This document shows, piece after piece, positions 32,243-42,005 of a stretch of 64,000 nucleotides of DNA. Made by a program: the position numbers and the translations under genes. Under the pieces are notes generated by a model, which worked only from the letters and a program-made list of their open reading frames with translations, was not told the origin of the DNA and did not search any database. The DNA is taken from positions 1 through 64,000 of the forward strand of contig NZ_JBEZFP010000019.1 in the NCBI RefSeq assembly GCF_040649515.1, written 5' to 3'. The DNA is from Yinghuangia elevatio. Its GTDB lineage: Bacteria > Actinomycetota > Actinomycetes > Streptomycetales > Streptomycetaceae. How positions within the stretch are numbered: the stretch's first letter is position 1; every line of letters begins with the position of its first letter.

Positions 32243-33259
32243 GTGCCCAAGGTGACCCGCGACGACGTTGCCCGCCTCGCGGGGACGTCGACCGCCGTGG
32301 TCAGCTACGTGGTCAACAACGGACCGCGACCGGTCGCTCCGGCGACCCGTGAGCGCGTCCTCGCCGCGATAGAACAGCTCGGATACCGGCCCGACAGCGT
32401 CGCGCAGGCGATGGCGAGCCGGCGTACGAACCTGATCGGCCTCGTGCTGCCCGACGCTCGGCAGCCGTTCTTCGCCGAGCTCGCGCACACCGTCGAGAAG
32501 GCCGCCTTCGACAAGGGCCGCCTGGTGCTGATCGGCAACTCCGACTACGAGGACGACCGCGAGCTGCACTACGTGCGGGCGTTCCTGGGCATGCAGGTGT
32601 CCGGTCTGGTGCTGGTCAGCCAGGGCCCGTCGGAGCGCGCGGCGCAGGAGATCGCGGCGCGCGACGTACGCGTGGTCCTGATGCACCGGCAGCCCAACGC
32701 GCTCAGCGGCGACGCGGTGGTCCTGGACGACGTCGAGGGCGCCTACCTGGCCACCCGGCACCTCATCGAGGCGCACGGCCTCACCCGCATCCACTGCCTC
32801 GGCGGCCCGCCGTCCACGCCCGACCTCGGCGACCCGGTGACGGACCACGTGACGGGCTGGCGGCGCGCGATGCAGGAGTCGGGGCTGCCGACGGACGGGC
32901 TGGTGCGGGGCGCGCCGTTCAACCGCTTCGGGGCGTACGGCGTGGCCCGCGAGATGCTGGCCGAGCAGGACCGCCCGGGCGCGCTGTTCTGCTCGACCGA
33001 CGACCAGGCCATAGGCGTGCTGCGGGCGGCCCGCGAGCTGGGGCTCCGCGTACCGGACGACCTCGTCGTGGTCGGCTTCGACGACATCGCCGAGGCGGCC
33101 TTCGCGGACGTACCGCTGACCACGGTGGCCGCCGACCGCGCGGCGATGGCCGAGGCAGCCGTGGACCTCGCCCTGGAGCGCGAGCCGGCGGCCCCCGGCG
33201 AGGAGCGCGTACGCAGCTTCCCGGCCCGCCTGGTGGTCCGCCGCAGCTGCGGCTGCTGA
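32243..33259 (+). CDS. LacI-family transcriptional regulator
   Basis: A 338-residue regulator with an N-terminal helix-turn-helix (KVTRDDVARLAGTSTAVVSY, then VVNNGPRPVAPATRERVLAA) and a periplasmic-binding-like effector domain (about 60-330, NLIGLVLPDARQPFFAEL, GFDDIAEAAFADVPLTTV). A TACAAT -10 (32231-32236) ends 6 bases before this GTG, so it is almost certainly leaderless; an ATG 11 codons upstream would overlap the promoter. It ends in RRSCGC. Next to glnR, as I recall for S. coelicolor. The effector and regulon are unknown. Confidence 0.93.
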   Translation: MPKVTRDDVARLAGTSTAVVSYVVNNGPRPVAPATRERVLAAIEQLGYRPDSVAQAMASRRTNLIGLVLPDARQPFFAELAHTVEKAAFDKGRLVLIGNSDYEDDRELHYVRAFLGMQVSGLVLVSQGPSERAAQEIAARDVRVVLMHRQPNALSGDAVVLDDVEGAYLATRHLIEAHGLTRIHCLGGPPSTPDLGDPVTDHVTGWRRAMQESGLPTDGLVRGAPFNRFGAYGVAREMLAEQDRPGALFCSTDDQAIGVLRAARELGLRVPDDLVVVGFDDIAEAAFADVPLTTVAADRAAMAEAAVDLALEREPAAPGEERVRSFPARLVVRRSCGC

Positions 33260-33411
33260 CCCGGCCTCCCGGCTCGGCGCCAACCATTTGCTCGACCTGA
33301 CACCTCGTCAGATCACTGTCATCCACCCCGCCGGTCCCGCACGGCAGACAGTGAGGATTGCTACTCTCCCTCCCTGTTCCACTTGTTGGTATTCGGGGAG
33401 GGGCTTCACCG

Positions 33412-34641
33412 ATGGCGTACACGCCGTCTCACGCACAGGGCATGCCGCCCGCATACGCCCAGCAGCCACCCCCGGAGCCGCCCCGAAACGCCCGCGGCGA
33501 AACCCCAGTAGAAACAGAACGCCGCTGGCTGAGCAACATTTCCTCGGTCCTGTTCCCGGTCCTGCTCGCGGCGAAGCTGCTCAAGCCGAAGTACCTCACG
33601 GGACGCCCGGACGCCATGATGGACCGGATCAACCGGATCCGCGCGTGGCTCGGACTCGCGATCGTCTTCGGGCTGTTCCTCCGCGTCTTCTACAGCAAGA
33701 AGCGTGCGGTGCCCAATATGCCGGTCTCGACGACGCCCAACGCGGAAGGCCTCCCCGCACCGGCTACCACCCCGGGCGCCAGCTCGCTCGGCGACGCGCT
33801 CGCCGCCGGGCCGCCGCCGACGATGCCCAAGGCGACGAGCATCCCGACCGACCTGAGCTCGCTGTTCCCGTCCGGATTCCCGACCAACTTCCCGACGCGA
33901 GCCCCGAGCGGCGGAGTGCCCACGGGCGTCGATCCCGGGATCCAGGACCTGCAACAGCAGGCCGACGACATGATGGAGACGGCGGACAAGGCGGTCCAAC
34001 TTTTCTCCGTCGGCCAAGAGTTCGTCTCCGCAGTCGTCCACCGCATCATCCTCGCCCCGCTGTTCTGCGCACTGGGCCTGGTCGTGGTGGGCCTCTTCCT
34101 GGTCCTGCTGGCGCATCCGTCGGTGCGGAGCCTCACCCTGCACCAACTCACCCATCCACTTCGGGCCATGGTGGTCTTCACGGCCGTTCTGGCGGTGGGC
34201 ATCACCGCGTATGTCCTGCTCCGAAACGCGGCCGGCCTGAAGAACAAGACGTACGTCCTCAACAAGGACGGCACACAGACTCAACTCGTCTTGTCATGGG
34301 TGTCAGCCTTCTTGGTCATCTGGTGTGTGCTGTTCGCGGTCGGAGCGCTCTGGCAGATCACCAAGCACCTGTTCGCGGCGGCCGATGGGCACCCGCTGCT
34401 GCTCCCGCTCCTGACGATGTGGCTCGCGTGGTCGCTCACCCTCAACGACATCACCCTCGAGCTCGGCAGCGGCATGCTGAACGGCCTGGCCGCCGGCTCC
34501 GACACGGTGCCTGACAACGTGAAGGCGGCAGTGGCCATCGCGGGTTCGACTGTCATCTCCTTCTTGTCGTTCTGGGAGATGTCGCGGCTGCAAAAGTGGA
34601 ACGGCATCACCTTCCGCAGCGGGCCTTTCGCACCGCGCTGA
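33412..34641 (+). CDS. Multi-span membrane protein, unrecognised
   Basis: A 409-residue protein. The N-terminus is Pro/Gln-rich (1-30); a first hydrophobic segment lies at about 80-97 (LGLAIVFGLFLRVFY). A Pro/Thr/Ser linker (100-185) is followed by four or five helices in the C-terminal half (for example FCALGLVVVGLFLVLLA and VLAVGITAYVLL). I do not recognise the family. Codon third positions are less GC-rich than in neighbouring core genes. GGGGAGGGG precedes the ATG. Together with the next two genes it lies between LacI and mshD, and may be an acquired insertion. Confidence 0.8.
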   Translation: MAYTPSHAQGMPPAYAQQPPPEPPRNARGETPVETERRWLSNISSVLFPVLLAAKLLKPKYLTGRPDAMMDRINRIRAWLGLAIVFGLFLRVFYSKKRAVPNMPVSTTPNAEGLPAPATTPGASSLGDALAAGPPPTMPKATSIPTDLSSLFPSGFPTNFPTRAPSGGVPTGVDPGIQDLQQQADDMMETADKAVQLFSVGQEFVSAVVHRIILAPLFCALGLVVVGLFLVLLAHPSVRSLTLHQLTHPLRAMVVFTAVLAVGITAYVLLRNAAGLKNKTYVLNKDGTQTQLVLSWVSAFLVIWCVLFAVGALWQITKHLFAAADGHPLLLPLLTMWLAWSLTLNDITLELGSGMLNGLAAGSDTVPDNVKAAVAIAGSTVISFLSFWEMSRLQKWNGITFRSGPFAPR

Positions 34642-34674
34642 GCAACAGCGGGACCTCGCGGCAGTGAGCAATGA

Positions 34675-34715
34675 GCAGTGAGGGGTGCCACCGTGGCGGT
34701 GGCACCCCTCACTGC
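34675..34715. terminator. Bidirectional terminator in accessory island
   Basis: A perfect 18-bp stem, GCAGTGAGGGGTGCCACC with its complement and a 5-base loop, between two convergent genes. Confidence 0.92.
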
Positions 34716-34734
34716 TGCTCACAAGGCACACGCA

Positions 34735-36789
34735 TTACTTGAGCATGATGACCCGGTAGTACGACATGTCCGTGTCGACGGCCCGTCCGAGAATGTCGCG
34801 GGTGCGGAGATCCCCGGTCTTCTCCGCCCCCTGGGCGACGAACATGACGCGTCCGTCCTTCTCGAAGACCACCGGCGCCATCATGAAGCCCTTGGCGTAC
34901 GCGGCCCTGCCGGGCAGTTCCTTGAGGTTCGTGATGCTCCCGTCCGCAGCCGAAAACCTCAGCAAGTGCATCGGCTTCGCGGCGCTGGCCTCGAGGACGA
35001 GGAGATCCCCGGACTCCTCGACACGGATCGGGTACAGCTGCCCCTGCGACTTGAAGCCCACCGACTTCGTCCCCGCTATCGTCTGCGTCCACAGCCGCTC
35101 GCCGGTCGCACGGTCAATCGCATAGATCTGGTTGGGCATAAACGCCCCGACATTGAGCGTCGCGGAACCGTCGCTGCCCGGGACGTAGAGGATCTTGTCG
35201 GTCGCCAGTACGGGCGAGGCCCCCATTATCGCGTCGTTGCTGCCGAGCGCATTGATGACCGGGTGGCCGTCCTTGAGCTGGTATGACTCCTCACCCTTGT
35301 CGTCCAGCACGACGACCTTGGGCGCTTCCCGGCCGAGCGGACTGCCTTCCTTGATCATCACCGGGTCCACCGCGGCGATCGACACCTCGTTCATGAGCGA
35401 GCTGGCGGTCGTCTCGTACGTCCACTTGGGCCGACCGGTGGCGGCGTCCAGTTCACCGAACGAGGTCGGGCCGCGGAAGCCGCAGGTCCACTTGGCGACG
35501 AGGCGCGCGCCGCCCACGACCTCTTCGATGGAACATCCTTCAGGCAGGGCATCCGCGGCGCTCCACAGGGGCTTGCCGTCGGTGACCTTGTACGCCTGTC
35601 CGTCGAAGACCGCCGTGTCACCCGACACCGCAATACCGGTGCTCAGCCCCATTCCGGCGAGGCTGGGAGGGAGCTGGAGGTCAGGGTCGTCCTGTGCTGC
35701 GACCGCGCTCTTCGCCCAGACCTGCTTGCCCGTCTTGAGGTCCACCGCCTCCAGGGAGGAGCAGTTTTGCCCGGTGCCGAAGGCGGCGAGGGCGTACTTC
35801 GACGTGCTCTGCGGTGTCACGTCGCAGACGAACTCGCCCTTGGGGGACTTGTACTCCCAGACCGTCTTGCCCGACTCCAAGTCGTAGGACACCAGCCGCT
35901 GGGCCTCGGCCACCACGACGGTCGAGTCCGTGAGCCACGCCCCGGTGCGGGCCAGCGGAGCGTCCTTCGGCGTTGCCGGGCCATCCCGGTTCTCGCGGAT
36001 CGACCACTGGATGTCGCCGGTCGTCAGCGGGTCCGCGAGACCGCCCGACAGATCCTTGTCCGCCTGCTGGAGAACGCCCGGGACGGCCGCGGCGGCAACC
36101 AGCAGCGCGACCACCGCAGACGGGAGCAGCACCGACCGGGTGCGCTTGGGCGGGCGAGGCGGGCGCGGGGGCCCAAGATGCAGGTGACGATCGGCACGGG
36201 GAGCGTACGCGGCCGCCATCCCCGGCCGCGAGTCGGCTGGGGCGTAATGGCCCGAGCCGGGGCCGGAGCCGGAACCGTAGGGCACTGGACCCGGCGGCGG
36301 CGTCCGCCCAGGACCGCTGTCTCCGGATCCGAACGGTGGACCCGGCTGGGGAGGAGCCGACGGAGGGCCCCAGGCAGGTGACGGAGCCCAGGCCGCCGCC
36401 CCCGCGGCCGCGGGGGTGTCGACGAAGCCGCCGCCCCCTGACCACTGTGGCTGGCCGCCCTGCGGCGGGACGTGCGGCGCCTGCGGCCCAGCAGGCGGAC
36501 CGGACGGTGGGGGTCCCCATTGCTGACCTGAGTGCCCCTGCGGGGGCGCGTACTGCTGACCCTGCGGCAGTCCCTGTGGGGGGCCGTACTGCTGTCCTGG
36601 CCCGGGCTGAGGAACGTTCCACTGCTGTCCCTGCGGCGGGCCGGGTGGCTGCGCTGGGGACGGCTGCCATTGCTGATGCCCGCCCCCGCCCTGCGGCGCC
36701 GGGGGCTGCCACTGCTGCTGTCCCTGTTGCGCCTGGTCGTTCGAGCTCTCGTTGTCGTCGGGCACCTGGAAAGGCGGTGGGTTGCTCAC
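34735..36789 (-). CDS. PQQ-type beta-propeller repeat membrane protein
   Basis: A 684-residue protein. Residues 1-245 are Pro/Gln/Gly-rich (QQWQPPAPQ, GPPQGQQW repeats). One membrane helix (about 262-282, VLLPSAVVALLVAAAAV) leads to an extracellular propeller with PQQ-like blades (LVSYDLESGKTVWEYKSPKG, VDLKTGKQVWAKS, LDAATGRPKWTYE, IDRATGERLWTQT). Several cysteines (FVCDV, QNCSS, EGCSIEE, WTCGF) probably form disulfides. The GTG start overlaps the stop of the upstream small gene by 4 bp. No cofactor-binding residues can be assigned; a scaffold or sensing role is possible. Confidence 0.85.
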   Translation of the reverse strand: MSNPPPFQVPDDNESSNDQAQQGQQQWQPPAPQGGGGHQQWQPSPAQPPGPPQGQQWNVPQPGPGQQYGPPQGLPQGQQYAPPQGHSGQQWGPPPSGPPAGPQAPHVPPQGGQPQWSGGGGFVDTPAAAGAAAWAPSPAWGPPSAPPQPGPPFGSGDSGPGRTPPPGPVPYGSGSGPGSGHYAPADSRPGMAAAYAPRADRHLHLGPPRPPRPPKRTRSVLLPSAVVALLVAAAAVPGVLQQADKDLSGGLADPLTTGDIQWSIRENRDGPATPKDAPLARTGAWLTDSTVVVAEAQRLVSYDLESGKTVWEYKSPKGEFVCDVTPQSTSKYALAAFGTGQNCSSLEAVDLKTGKQVWAKSAVAAQDDPDLQLPPSLAGMGLSTGIAVSGDTAVFDGQAYKVTDGKPLWSAADALPEGCSIEEVVGGARLVAKWTCGFRGPTSFGELDAATGRPKWTYETTASSLMNEVSIAAVDPVMIKEGSPLGREAPKVVVLDDKGEESYQLKDGHPVINALGSNDAIMGASPVLATDKILYVPGSDGSATLNVGAFMPNQIYAIDRATGERLWTQTIAGTKSVGFKSQGQLYPIRVEESGDLLVLEASAAKPMHLLRFSAADGSITNLKELPGRAAYAKGFMMAPVVFEKDGRVMFVAQGAEKTGDLRTRDILGRAVDTDMSYYRVIMLK

Positions 36790-37097
36790 GACCGCCCTCC
36801 AACGGCACCAAGCGCCGGCACGACATCGGCGCCGAGCCCTCGCGGGCCCGGCAGTTCGTCCTTGATGAGCGTGGTGTCGGTGTACCCCGACTCCTTGGCG
36901 GTGTTGTCCCACCAGAGAACCGTGAGGGCTATCGCCGACGCGGACGCGATGGTCACCAAGAGGCCCACGAGCGCGACCAGGAGCTTCCTCGGGCGCGCGG
37001 GTCCCCGGTACGGCTGTGGGGGTGGCGGCTGCGCGGCGCCCCACTGCTGTTGGTGGGGGATACCGCCGTGCGGGCCTGGGGGAGGCGCGTACGACAT
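36786..37097 (-). CDS. Small single-span membrane protein, PQQ-gene partner
   Basis: A 103-residue protein with a Pro/Gly/Gln-rich cytosolic start (1-35), one transmembrane helix (about 39-62, LLVALVGLLVTIASASAIALTVLWW) and a short outer domain (KESGYTDTTLIKDELPGPRG). It overlaps the PQQ-propeller gene by 4 bp and shares the style of N-terminus, so the two probably form one envelope unit. AGGA lies 9 bases before the ATG. No known family was recognised. Confidence 0.78.
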   Translation of the reverse strand: MSYAPPPGPHGGIPHQQQWGAAQPPPPQPYRGPARPRKLLVALVGLLVTIASASAIALTVLWWDNTAKESGYTDTTLIKDELPGPRGLGADVVPALGAVGGRS

Positions 37098-37300
37098 CGT
37101 CGAATCCTGTTCATGGGGGGGAACGCCGGTCAGTCTCGACACGCTATCGGCAGCAACCCCCCTGCCGCCCAAGTCGGACGCCCCAACCAGTAGTTCTCGC
37201 CCGAATCGTCGGCTTTGCCACCAAGAAGACCCGCACGGTGCGTCTTCGCGCGTCGGCACAGGTCCGCCCCGCTTCACGGCAGGCGCCGTACGGTTGGGGC

Positions 37301-38245
37301 ATGGTCGACGGTGAGGGTTATGTAGCGGGCACGAACCGGGTGGACGCGGCGGATGTCGCGGTGGTCCTGGGGCTTGCGGAGGAGGCCGCGCGGGTGGACG
37401 GGGCCGCGCCGCTGTCCGAGCAGACGCGGCTGGAGCTGCGGCACGGGGCGCCCGGTGCGCGCGAGTTGCTGTTGCGGGTGCGGGACGAGGTCGCCGGGTA
37501 CGCGCACTTGGACGTGTCGGACCCGCACGACGGGCCTTCCGGCGAGTTGTTCGTGGCACCGGGCGCGCGGGGCAAGGGGTACGGCAGGCTGCTCGTGCAA
37601 GCGCTGCTGGACGAGGCCCGGCAGCGCGAGGGGAGCGGGCGGCTGCGGGTGTGGGCGCACGGGAAGCAGGCCGCCGCGGAGCGCTTGGCGGCGGAGCTCG
37701 GCTTCAGCGCGTTCCGCGAGCTGTGGCAGATGCGCCGCGCGGTCGACCTGCCGGTGCCGGAGACGCAGCCGCCGCCCGGGGTGACGGTACGCACGTTCGT
37801 CCCCGGCCAGGACGACGACGCCTGGCTCGCGCTCAACGCGAAGGCGTTCGCGCATCACCCCGAGCAGGGCTCCTGGACGCATGACGACCTGCGCCGCCGC
37901 ATCGCGGAGCCGTGGTTCGACCCGACGGGGTTCTTCCTGGCCGAGGACGCCGACGGCCGGCTGGTCGGGTTCCACTGGACAAAAGTGCACCCGGCCACCG
38001 CCGCCGAGGGCCCGCTCGGCGAGGTGTACGTGGTGGGTGTGGACCCGTCCGCGCAGGGCAGTGGACTCGGCAAGGCACTCACCGCAGTCGGCCTCACCCA
38101 TCTGGCCCAGACCGAAGCCGACGGCGCGCCGCTCGCCGAGGTCCTCCTGTACGTCGACGCGGACAACGAGGCGGCGGTCGCCGTCTACACCCGTCTGGGC
38201 TTCCGTGTGCATACCGTGGATGTGATGTACCGGCACCAGGACTGA
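37301..38245 (+). CDS. mshD: Mycothiol synthase MshD
   Basis: Last step of mycothiol synthesis: acetylates Cys-GlcN-Ins with acetyl-CoA. The 314-residue protein is a tandem GNAT. The N-terminal domain has LFVAPGARGKGYGRLLVQ, the C-terminal one VYVVGVDPSAQGSGLGKALT, both containing the acetyl-CoA pyrophosphate loop, and the ending NEAAVAVYTRLGFRVHTVDVMY is typical. A TACGGT -10 (37289-37294) ends 6 bases before the ATG, so the gene is probably leaderless. With mshA at 6025, two of the mycothiol genes are in this window. Confidence 0.96.
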   Translation: MVDGEGYVAGTNRVDAADVAVVLGLAEEAARVDGAAPLSEQTRLELRHGAPGARELLLRVRDEVAGYAHLDVSDPHDGPSGELFVAPGARGKGYGRLLVQALLDEARQREGSGRLRVWAHGKQAAAERLAAELGFSAFRELWQMRRAVDLPVPETQPPPGVTVRTFVPGQDDDAWLALNAKAFAHHPEQGSWTHDDLRRRIAEPWFDPTGFFLAEDADGRLVGFHWTKVHPATAAEGPLGEVYVVGVDPSAQGSGLGKALTAVGLTHLAQTEADGAPLAEVLLYVDADNEAAVAVYTRLGFRVHTVDVMYRHQD

Positions 38246-38332
38246 ACCCGGGCGCTTTGCGGCGGCACTCCGGTTTCCGGGGCGTCGTTTCGTATTTACC
38301 GTGGAGACACCGATCCCCGGGAGGATGATCAG

Positions 38333-40525
38333 ATGACCGCCGATCTGCCCGCATCCGCCCGCACCCGCCACCTCGCGGTGGCCCCCGTACCCGAAGACGG
38401 CGACGGCTCGGCGAACCTCGTGGGTCCGGCGGTCGCCGTCGTCGGCGCGCGCGCCGACGAGACCGACCTGCCCGCCGACCGCTTCCTCGACCGCGAGGGC
38501 AGTTGGCTGGCGTTCAACGAACGTGTGCTCGAGCTGGCCGAGGACCCCACGACACCGCTGCTGGAGCGCGCCCGGTTCCTGGCGATCTTCGCGTCCAACC
38601 TGGACGAGTTCTTCATGGTGCGCGTCGCGGGTCTCAAGCGCCGCATCGCGACCGGCATGGCGGTACGCGCCGCGAGCGGCCTGCAGCCGCGCGAGGTGCT
38701 GGAGAGCATCTGGTCGCGCAGCCGCGGCCTGATGGCCCGGCACGCCACGTGCTTCCACCACGACGTCCTGCCCGCGCTCGCGGACGCCGAGATCGAGCTG
38801 CTGCGCTGGGACGACCTGACCGAGGGCGAGCACCAGTCCCTCTACACGCTCTTCCGCGAGCGCATCTTCCCGGTGCTGACGCCGCTGGCCGTCGACCCCG
38901 CGCATCCGTTCCCGTACATCTCGGGGCTGTCGCTCAACCTCGCGGTCGTCGTCCGCAATCCGCGCTCGGGCAACCAGCACTTCGCCCGCGTCAAGGTGCC
39001 CCCGCTGCTGCCCCGGTTCGTCGAGGTCTCCCCCGCGCGCTTCGTGCCGCTGGAGGACGTCATCGCGGCACATCTCGGCGACCTCTTCCCCGGCATGGAG
39101 ATCCTGGGCCGCCACACCTTCCGGGTCACCCGCAACGAGGACCTGGAGGTCGAGGAGGACGACGCCGAGAACCTCCTCCAGGCCCTCGAACGCGAGCTGA
39201 TGCGCCGCCGGTTCGGGCCGCCGGTACGCCTGGAGGTCGCCGAGACGATCGACCCGCACGTCCTCGACCTGCTGGTACGCGAGCTCGGCGTGGGCGAGAA
39301 GGAGGTCTATCCGCTGCCCGGCCCGCTCGACCTGACCGGGTTGCACGCGATCGCAGACCTGGACCGCCCGGAGCTGAAGTACCGCAAGTTCATCGCCGGG
39401 ACCCACCGCGACCTCGCCGAGGTGGAGACCGCGCACTCCGCCGACGTGTTCGCCGCGATGCGCAGGCGCGACGTGCTGGTGCACCACCCGTACGACTCGT
39501 TCGCCACCTCGGTGCAGGCGTTCCTGGAGCAGGCCGCCGCCGACCCGCACGTGCTGGCCATCAAGCAGACTCTGTACCGCACGTCCGGCGACTCCCCGAT
39601 AGTCGACGCGCTCATCGACGCCGCCGAGTCGGGTAAGCAGGTCCTGGTCCTGGTCGAGCTGAAGGCCCGGTTCGACGAGAGCAACAACATCGAGTGGGCG
39701 CGCAAGCTCGAGCAGGCCGGCTGCCACGTCGTGCACGGCGTCGTCGGCCTCAAGACGCACTGCAAGCTGTCGCTCGTGGTCCGCCAGGAAGGCGACACGC
39801 TGCGTCGCTACTGCCACATCGGCACCGGCAACTACAACCCGAAGACCGCGCGGCTGTACGAGGACATGGGCCTGCTGACCGTCGACCCCCAGGTCGGCGA
39901 GGACATGTCGAACCTGTTCAACCGGCTGTCCGGCTACTCGCGCGCGCAGACCTTCCGCCGCCTGCTGGTGGCCCCCCACTCGCTGCGCAACGGGCTCGTC
40001 GAGCGCATCCAGCGCGAGGTGGCCCACCACGAGCAGGGTCTGCCGGCGTACATCCGCCTCAAGTCCAATTCGATCGTCGACGAGACAGTTGTGGACGCGC
40101 TGTACCGCGCGTCGCAAGCAGGCGTACCGGTCGACCTGTGGATCCGCGGCATCTGCGCGCTGCGCCCGGGTGTACGCGGTCTCTCGGAGAACATCCGGGT
40201 GCGCAGCGTCCTCGGCCGCTTCCTCGAACACTCGCGCGTATGGGTCTTCGCGAACGGCGGCGAGCCGGAAGTGTGGATCGGCAGCGCGGATCTCATGCAC
40301 CGAAACCTTGACCGCCGAGTGGAGGCCGCGGTACGTCTGAGCGGCCGACACCGGGACCAGATCGCCGAATTCGTCGACCTCGGCATGTCCGACGAGACCG
40401 CTTCATGGCATCTGGGCCCCGATGGGACGTGGACGCGGCACGCCACGGCCCCCGACGGCACCGTGCTGCGCGACGTGCAGGACCACCTCATAGAACTGAG
40501 GAGGCGACGGCGTGGGCCGGAGTGA
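38333..40525 (+). CDS. ppk: Polyphosphate kinase 1
   Basis: Reversibly polymerises the gamma-phosphate of ATP into polyphosphate. The 730-residue enzyme has the family domains in order: N (RFLDREGSWLAFNERVLELA), head (PVLTPLAVDPAHPFPYISGLSL) and two phospholipase-D-like C domains with LVELKARFDESNNIEWA, the catalytic region THCKLSLVVRQ and YCHIGTGNYN, and SADLMHRNLDRRVEAA. GGGAGG precedes the ATG. In S. lividans ppk is activated by PhoP. It is the first gene of a ppk-CHAD-mutT1 run with overlapping genes; CHAD proteins bind polyphosphate, so the operon is coherent. Confidence 0.97.
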   Translation: MTADLPASARTRHLAVAPVPEDGDGSANLVGPAVAVVGARADETDLPADRFLDREGSWLAFNERVLELAEDPTTPLLERARFLAIFASNLDEFFMVRVAGLKRRIATGMAVRAASGLQPREVLESIWSRSRGLMARHATCFHHDVLPALADAEIELLRWDDLTEGEHQSLYTLFRERIFPVLTPLAVDPAHPFPYISGLSLNLAVVVRNPRSGNQHFARVKVPPLLPRFVEVSPARFVPLEDVIAAHLGDLFPGMEILGRHTFRVTRNEDLEVEEDDAENLLQALERELMRRRFGPPVRLEVAETIDPHVLDLLVRELGVGEKEVYPLPGPLDLTGLHAIADLDRPELKYRKFIAGTHRDLAEVETAHSADVFAAMRRRDVLVHHPYDSFATSVQAFLEQAAADPHVLAIKQTLYRTSGDSPIVDALIDAAESGKQVLVLVELKARFDESNNIEWARKLEQAGCHVVHGVVGLKTHCKLSLVVRQEGDTLRRYCHIGTGNYNPKTARLYEDMGLLTVDPQVGEDMSNLFNRLSGYSRAQTFRRLLVAPHSLRNGLVERIQREVAHHEQGLPAYIRLKSNSIVDETVVDALYRASQAGVPVDLWIRGICALRPGVRGLSENIRVRSVLGRFLEHSRVWVFANGGEPEVWIGSADLMHRNLDRRVEAAVRLSGRHRDQIAEFVDLGMSDETASWHLGPDGTWTRHATAPDGTVLRDVQDHLIELRRRRRGPE

Positions 40526-42005
40526 ACGGCAGGTCAAGGACGGCACCGACAGCGCGGAGACGACCGGGGGCGCAGGCACCGGAGACACCCGGAGCCCCCG
40601 GAAGAGCGACCGGACCGGCAGGTCCGGCGGAACCGACGGGAACGGCAAGACCGACAAGGCCGCCACGGGCGGCAAGGACTCCAAGGGCCCCAAGGGTCCC
40701 AAAGGCGCCAAGCCCGGGAAGGCCGACGGGGCGGGCGGCACCGAGAAGCGTCGGCGCACGGCCAAGAGGGCGGCCGAAGCGCTGAGCGTGAGTCCGGATG
40801 CGGCGGAGGCACCCGCCGCGCTGCCGAGTCCGGGTACCCCGGAGGCACTGCACACACCGAAGACGCCGGATGATTCGGCCGCGCCGAGCGCTCCGAATCC
40901 CGAGGTTGCCGCCCGGCTCCCCCGGCCCAGGTCCGATCCGGACGCCCCACCGCGCGCGGACACAGAGCCCGCGATTGCGGAGCCTGCGGTTACCGAGCCC
41001 GTAGTCGCGGGGCCCGCGGTTACCGAGCCCGCAGTCGCGGACCCCGCAGCCCTGGAACCGCCTTTCGCCCCCGTGTCCTTCCCGCCACGCACCGCGGGCG
41101 ACGTACTCCTCGACCACCTGCGCGCGGAGGCGGCCGAGTTCCTGGCCCAGGCGCCGCGCGTACGCGAAGGCGGCGAGGACGCGGCGCACCGCATGCGGGT
41201 CGCCGCGCGCCGCATGCGCAGCGCGCTGCGTACCTGCAAGTCGCTGGTCGAACCGGGGCCCGCGCAGGCGCTGTCACTCGAACTGCGCTGGGCCGCCGAC
41301 TCACTGGCCGGCGAACGCGACAACGAAGTTCTGCTGGAACGCCTGCTCGCGGCCTTCGAGACGCTGCCGGCGCGTTCCGGTACGCCTCGTGCCCGCGCCG
41401 CGGTCGAGCGCCGCCTGCGCGGCGGACTCTCGTCCGGCCACACCACGGCACTGCGCGCCATCGACTCGCCGGACTTCCGCACACTCGGCGAGCAGCTCTC
41501 CGAGCCGGGACTCGGTCTGGAGTTCACCCGCCAGGCCGCCCGGCCCGCCGCCAAGACCGTGCCACGGCTTGCGGCCAAGGCGTTCCGCATCCTGGCGACC
41601 GGCGCGGAGGCACTGCCTCTCGCGCACGCCGCCGTCGCGTACAACACCCCCGTCCCATTGTCGGGCGAGGACGACGAGGCGTGGCACCGCGTGCGCATCC
41701 TGGGCAAACGGGCCAGGTACGCCGCCGACCTGTGCGCACCCGAGTTCGGCGCCTCGGCGAAGAGCCTGGCCAAGCGCATGAAGGCGGTCACCGAGTCGCT
41801 CGGAACGCACCAGGACGCCGCACTCGCGGCAGAGGTGGTCCGCGAACTGGCGTTGTCACCGCGTCTCGGCGGGGCGGCGGCGTTCGTCCTGGGCGAGTTG
41901 TACACGGTGCAGCGTTTCGCCGTCGCCGAGGCGCGCTTCACCTTCGCCTCGGTGTGGCCGCCCTTGCGCGATCGGCTCGACGAGGTGGAGCTGTGGGGCT
42001 CCTGA
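40512..42005 (+). CDS. CHAD-domain (polyphosphate-binding) protein
   Basis: A 497-residue protein whose first 190 residues are a Lys/Gly/Pro/Ala-rich disordered stretch (KGPKGPKGAKPGK) and whose rest is a CHAD domain (about 195-490). That domain is an all-helical barrel lined with conserved His, Arg and Lys (DAAHRMRVAARRMRSALR, LAGERDNEVLLERL, WHRVRILGKRARYAADL). CHAD domains bind polyphosphate, which fits its 14-bp overlap with ppk. The GTG start has GGAGG upstream. The basic N-terminal extension is unusual and may also bind polyanions. Confidence 0.92.
   Translation: MGRSERQVKDGTDSAETTGGAGTGDTRSPRKSDRTGRSGGTDGNGKTDKAATGGKDSKGPKGPKGAKPGKADGAGGTEKRRRTAKRAAEALSVSPDAAEAPAALPSPGTPEALHTPKTPDDSAAPSAPNPEVAARLPRPRSDPDAPPRADTEPAIAEPAVTEPVVAGPAVTEPAVADPAALEPPFAPVSFPPRTAGDVLLDHLRAEAAEFLAQAPRVREGGEDAAHRMRVAARRMRSALRTCKSLVEPGPAQALSLELRWAADSLAGERDNEVLLERLLAAFETLPARSGTPRARAAVERRLRGGLSSGHTTALRAIDSPDFRTLGEQLSEPGLGLEFTRQAARPAAKTVPRLAAKAFRILATGAEALPLAHAAVAYNTPVPLSGEDDEAWHRVRILGKRARYAADLCAPEFGASAKSLAKRMKAVTESLGTHQDAALAAEVVRELALSPRLGGAAAFVLGELYTVQRFAVAEARFTFASVWPPLRDRLDEVELWGS

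Noticed and set aside
37274..40351. Open frame of about 1025 codons on the minus strand
   Set aside because: It is antisense to mshD and ppk, both certain genes, and its protein has no recognisable motif.
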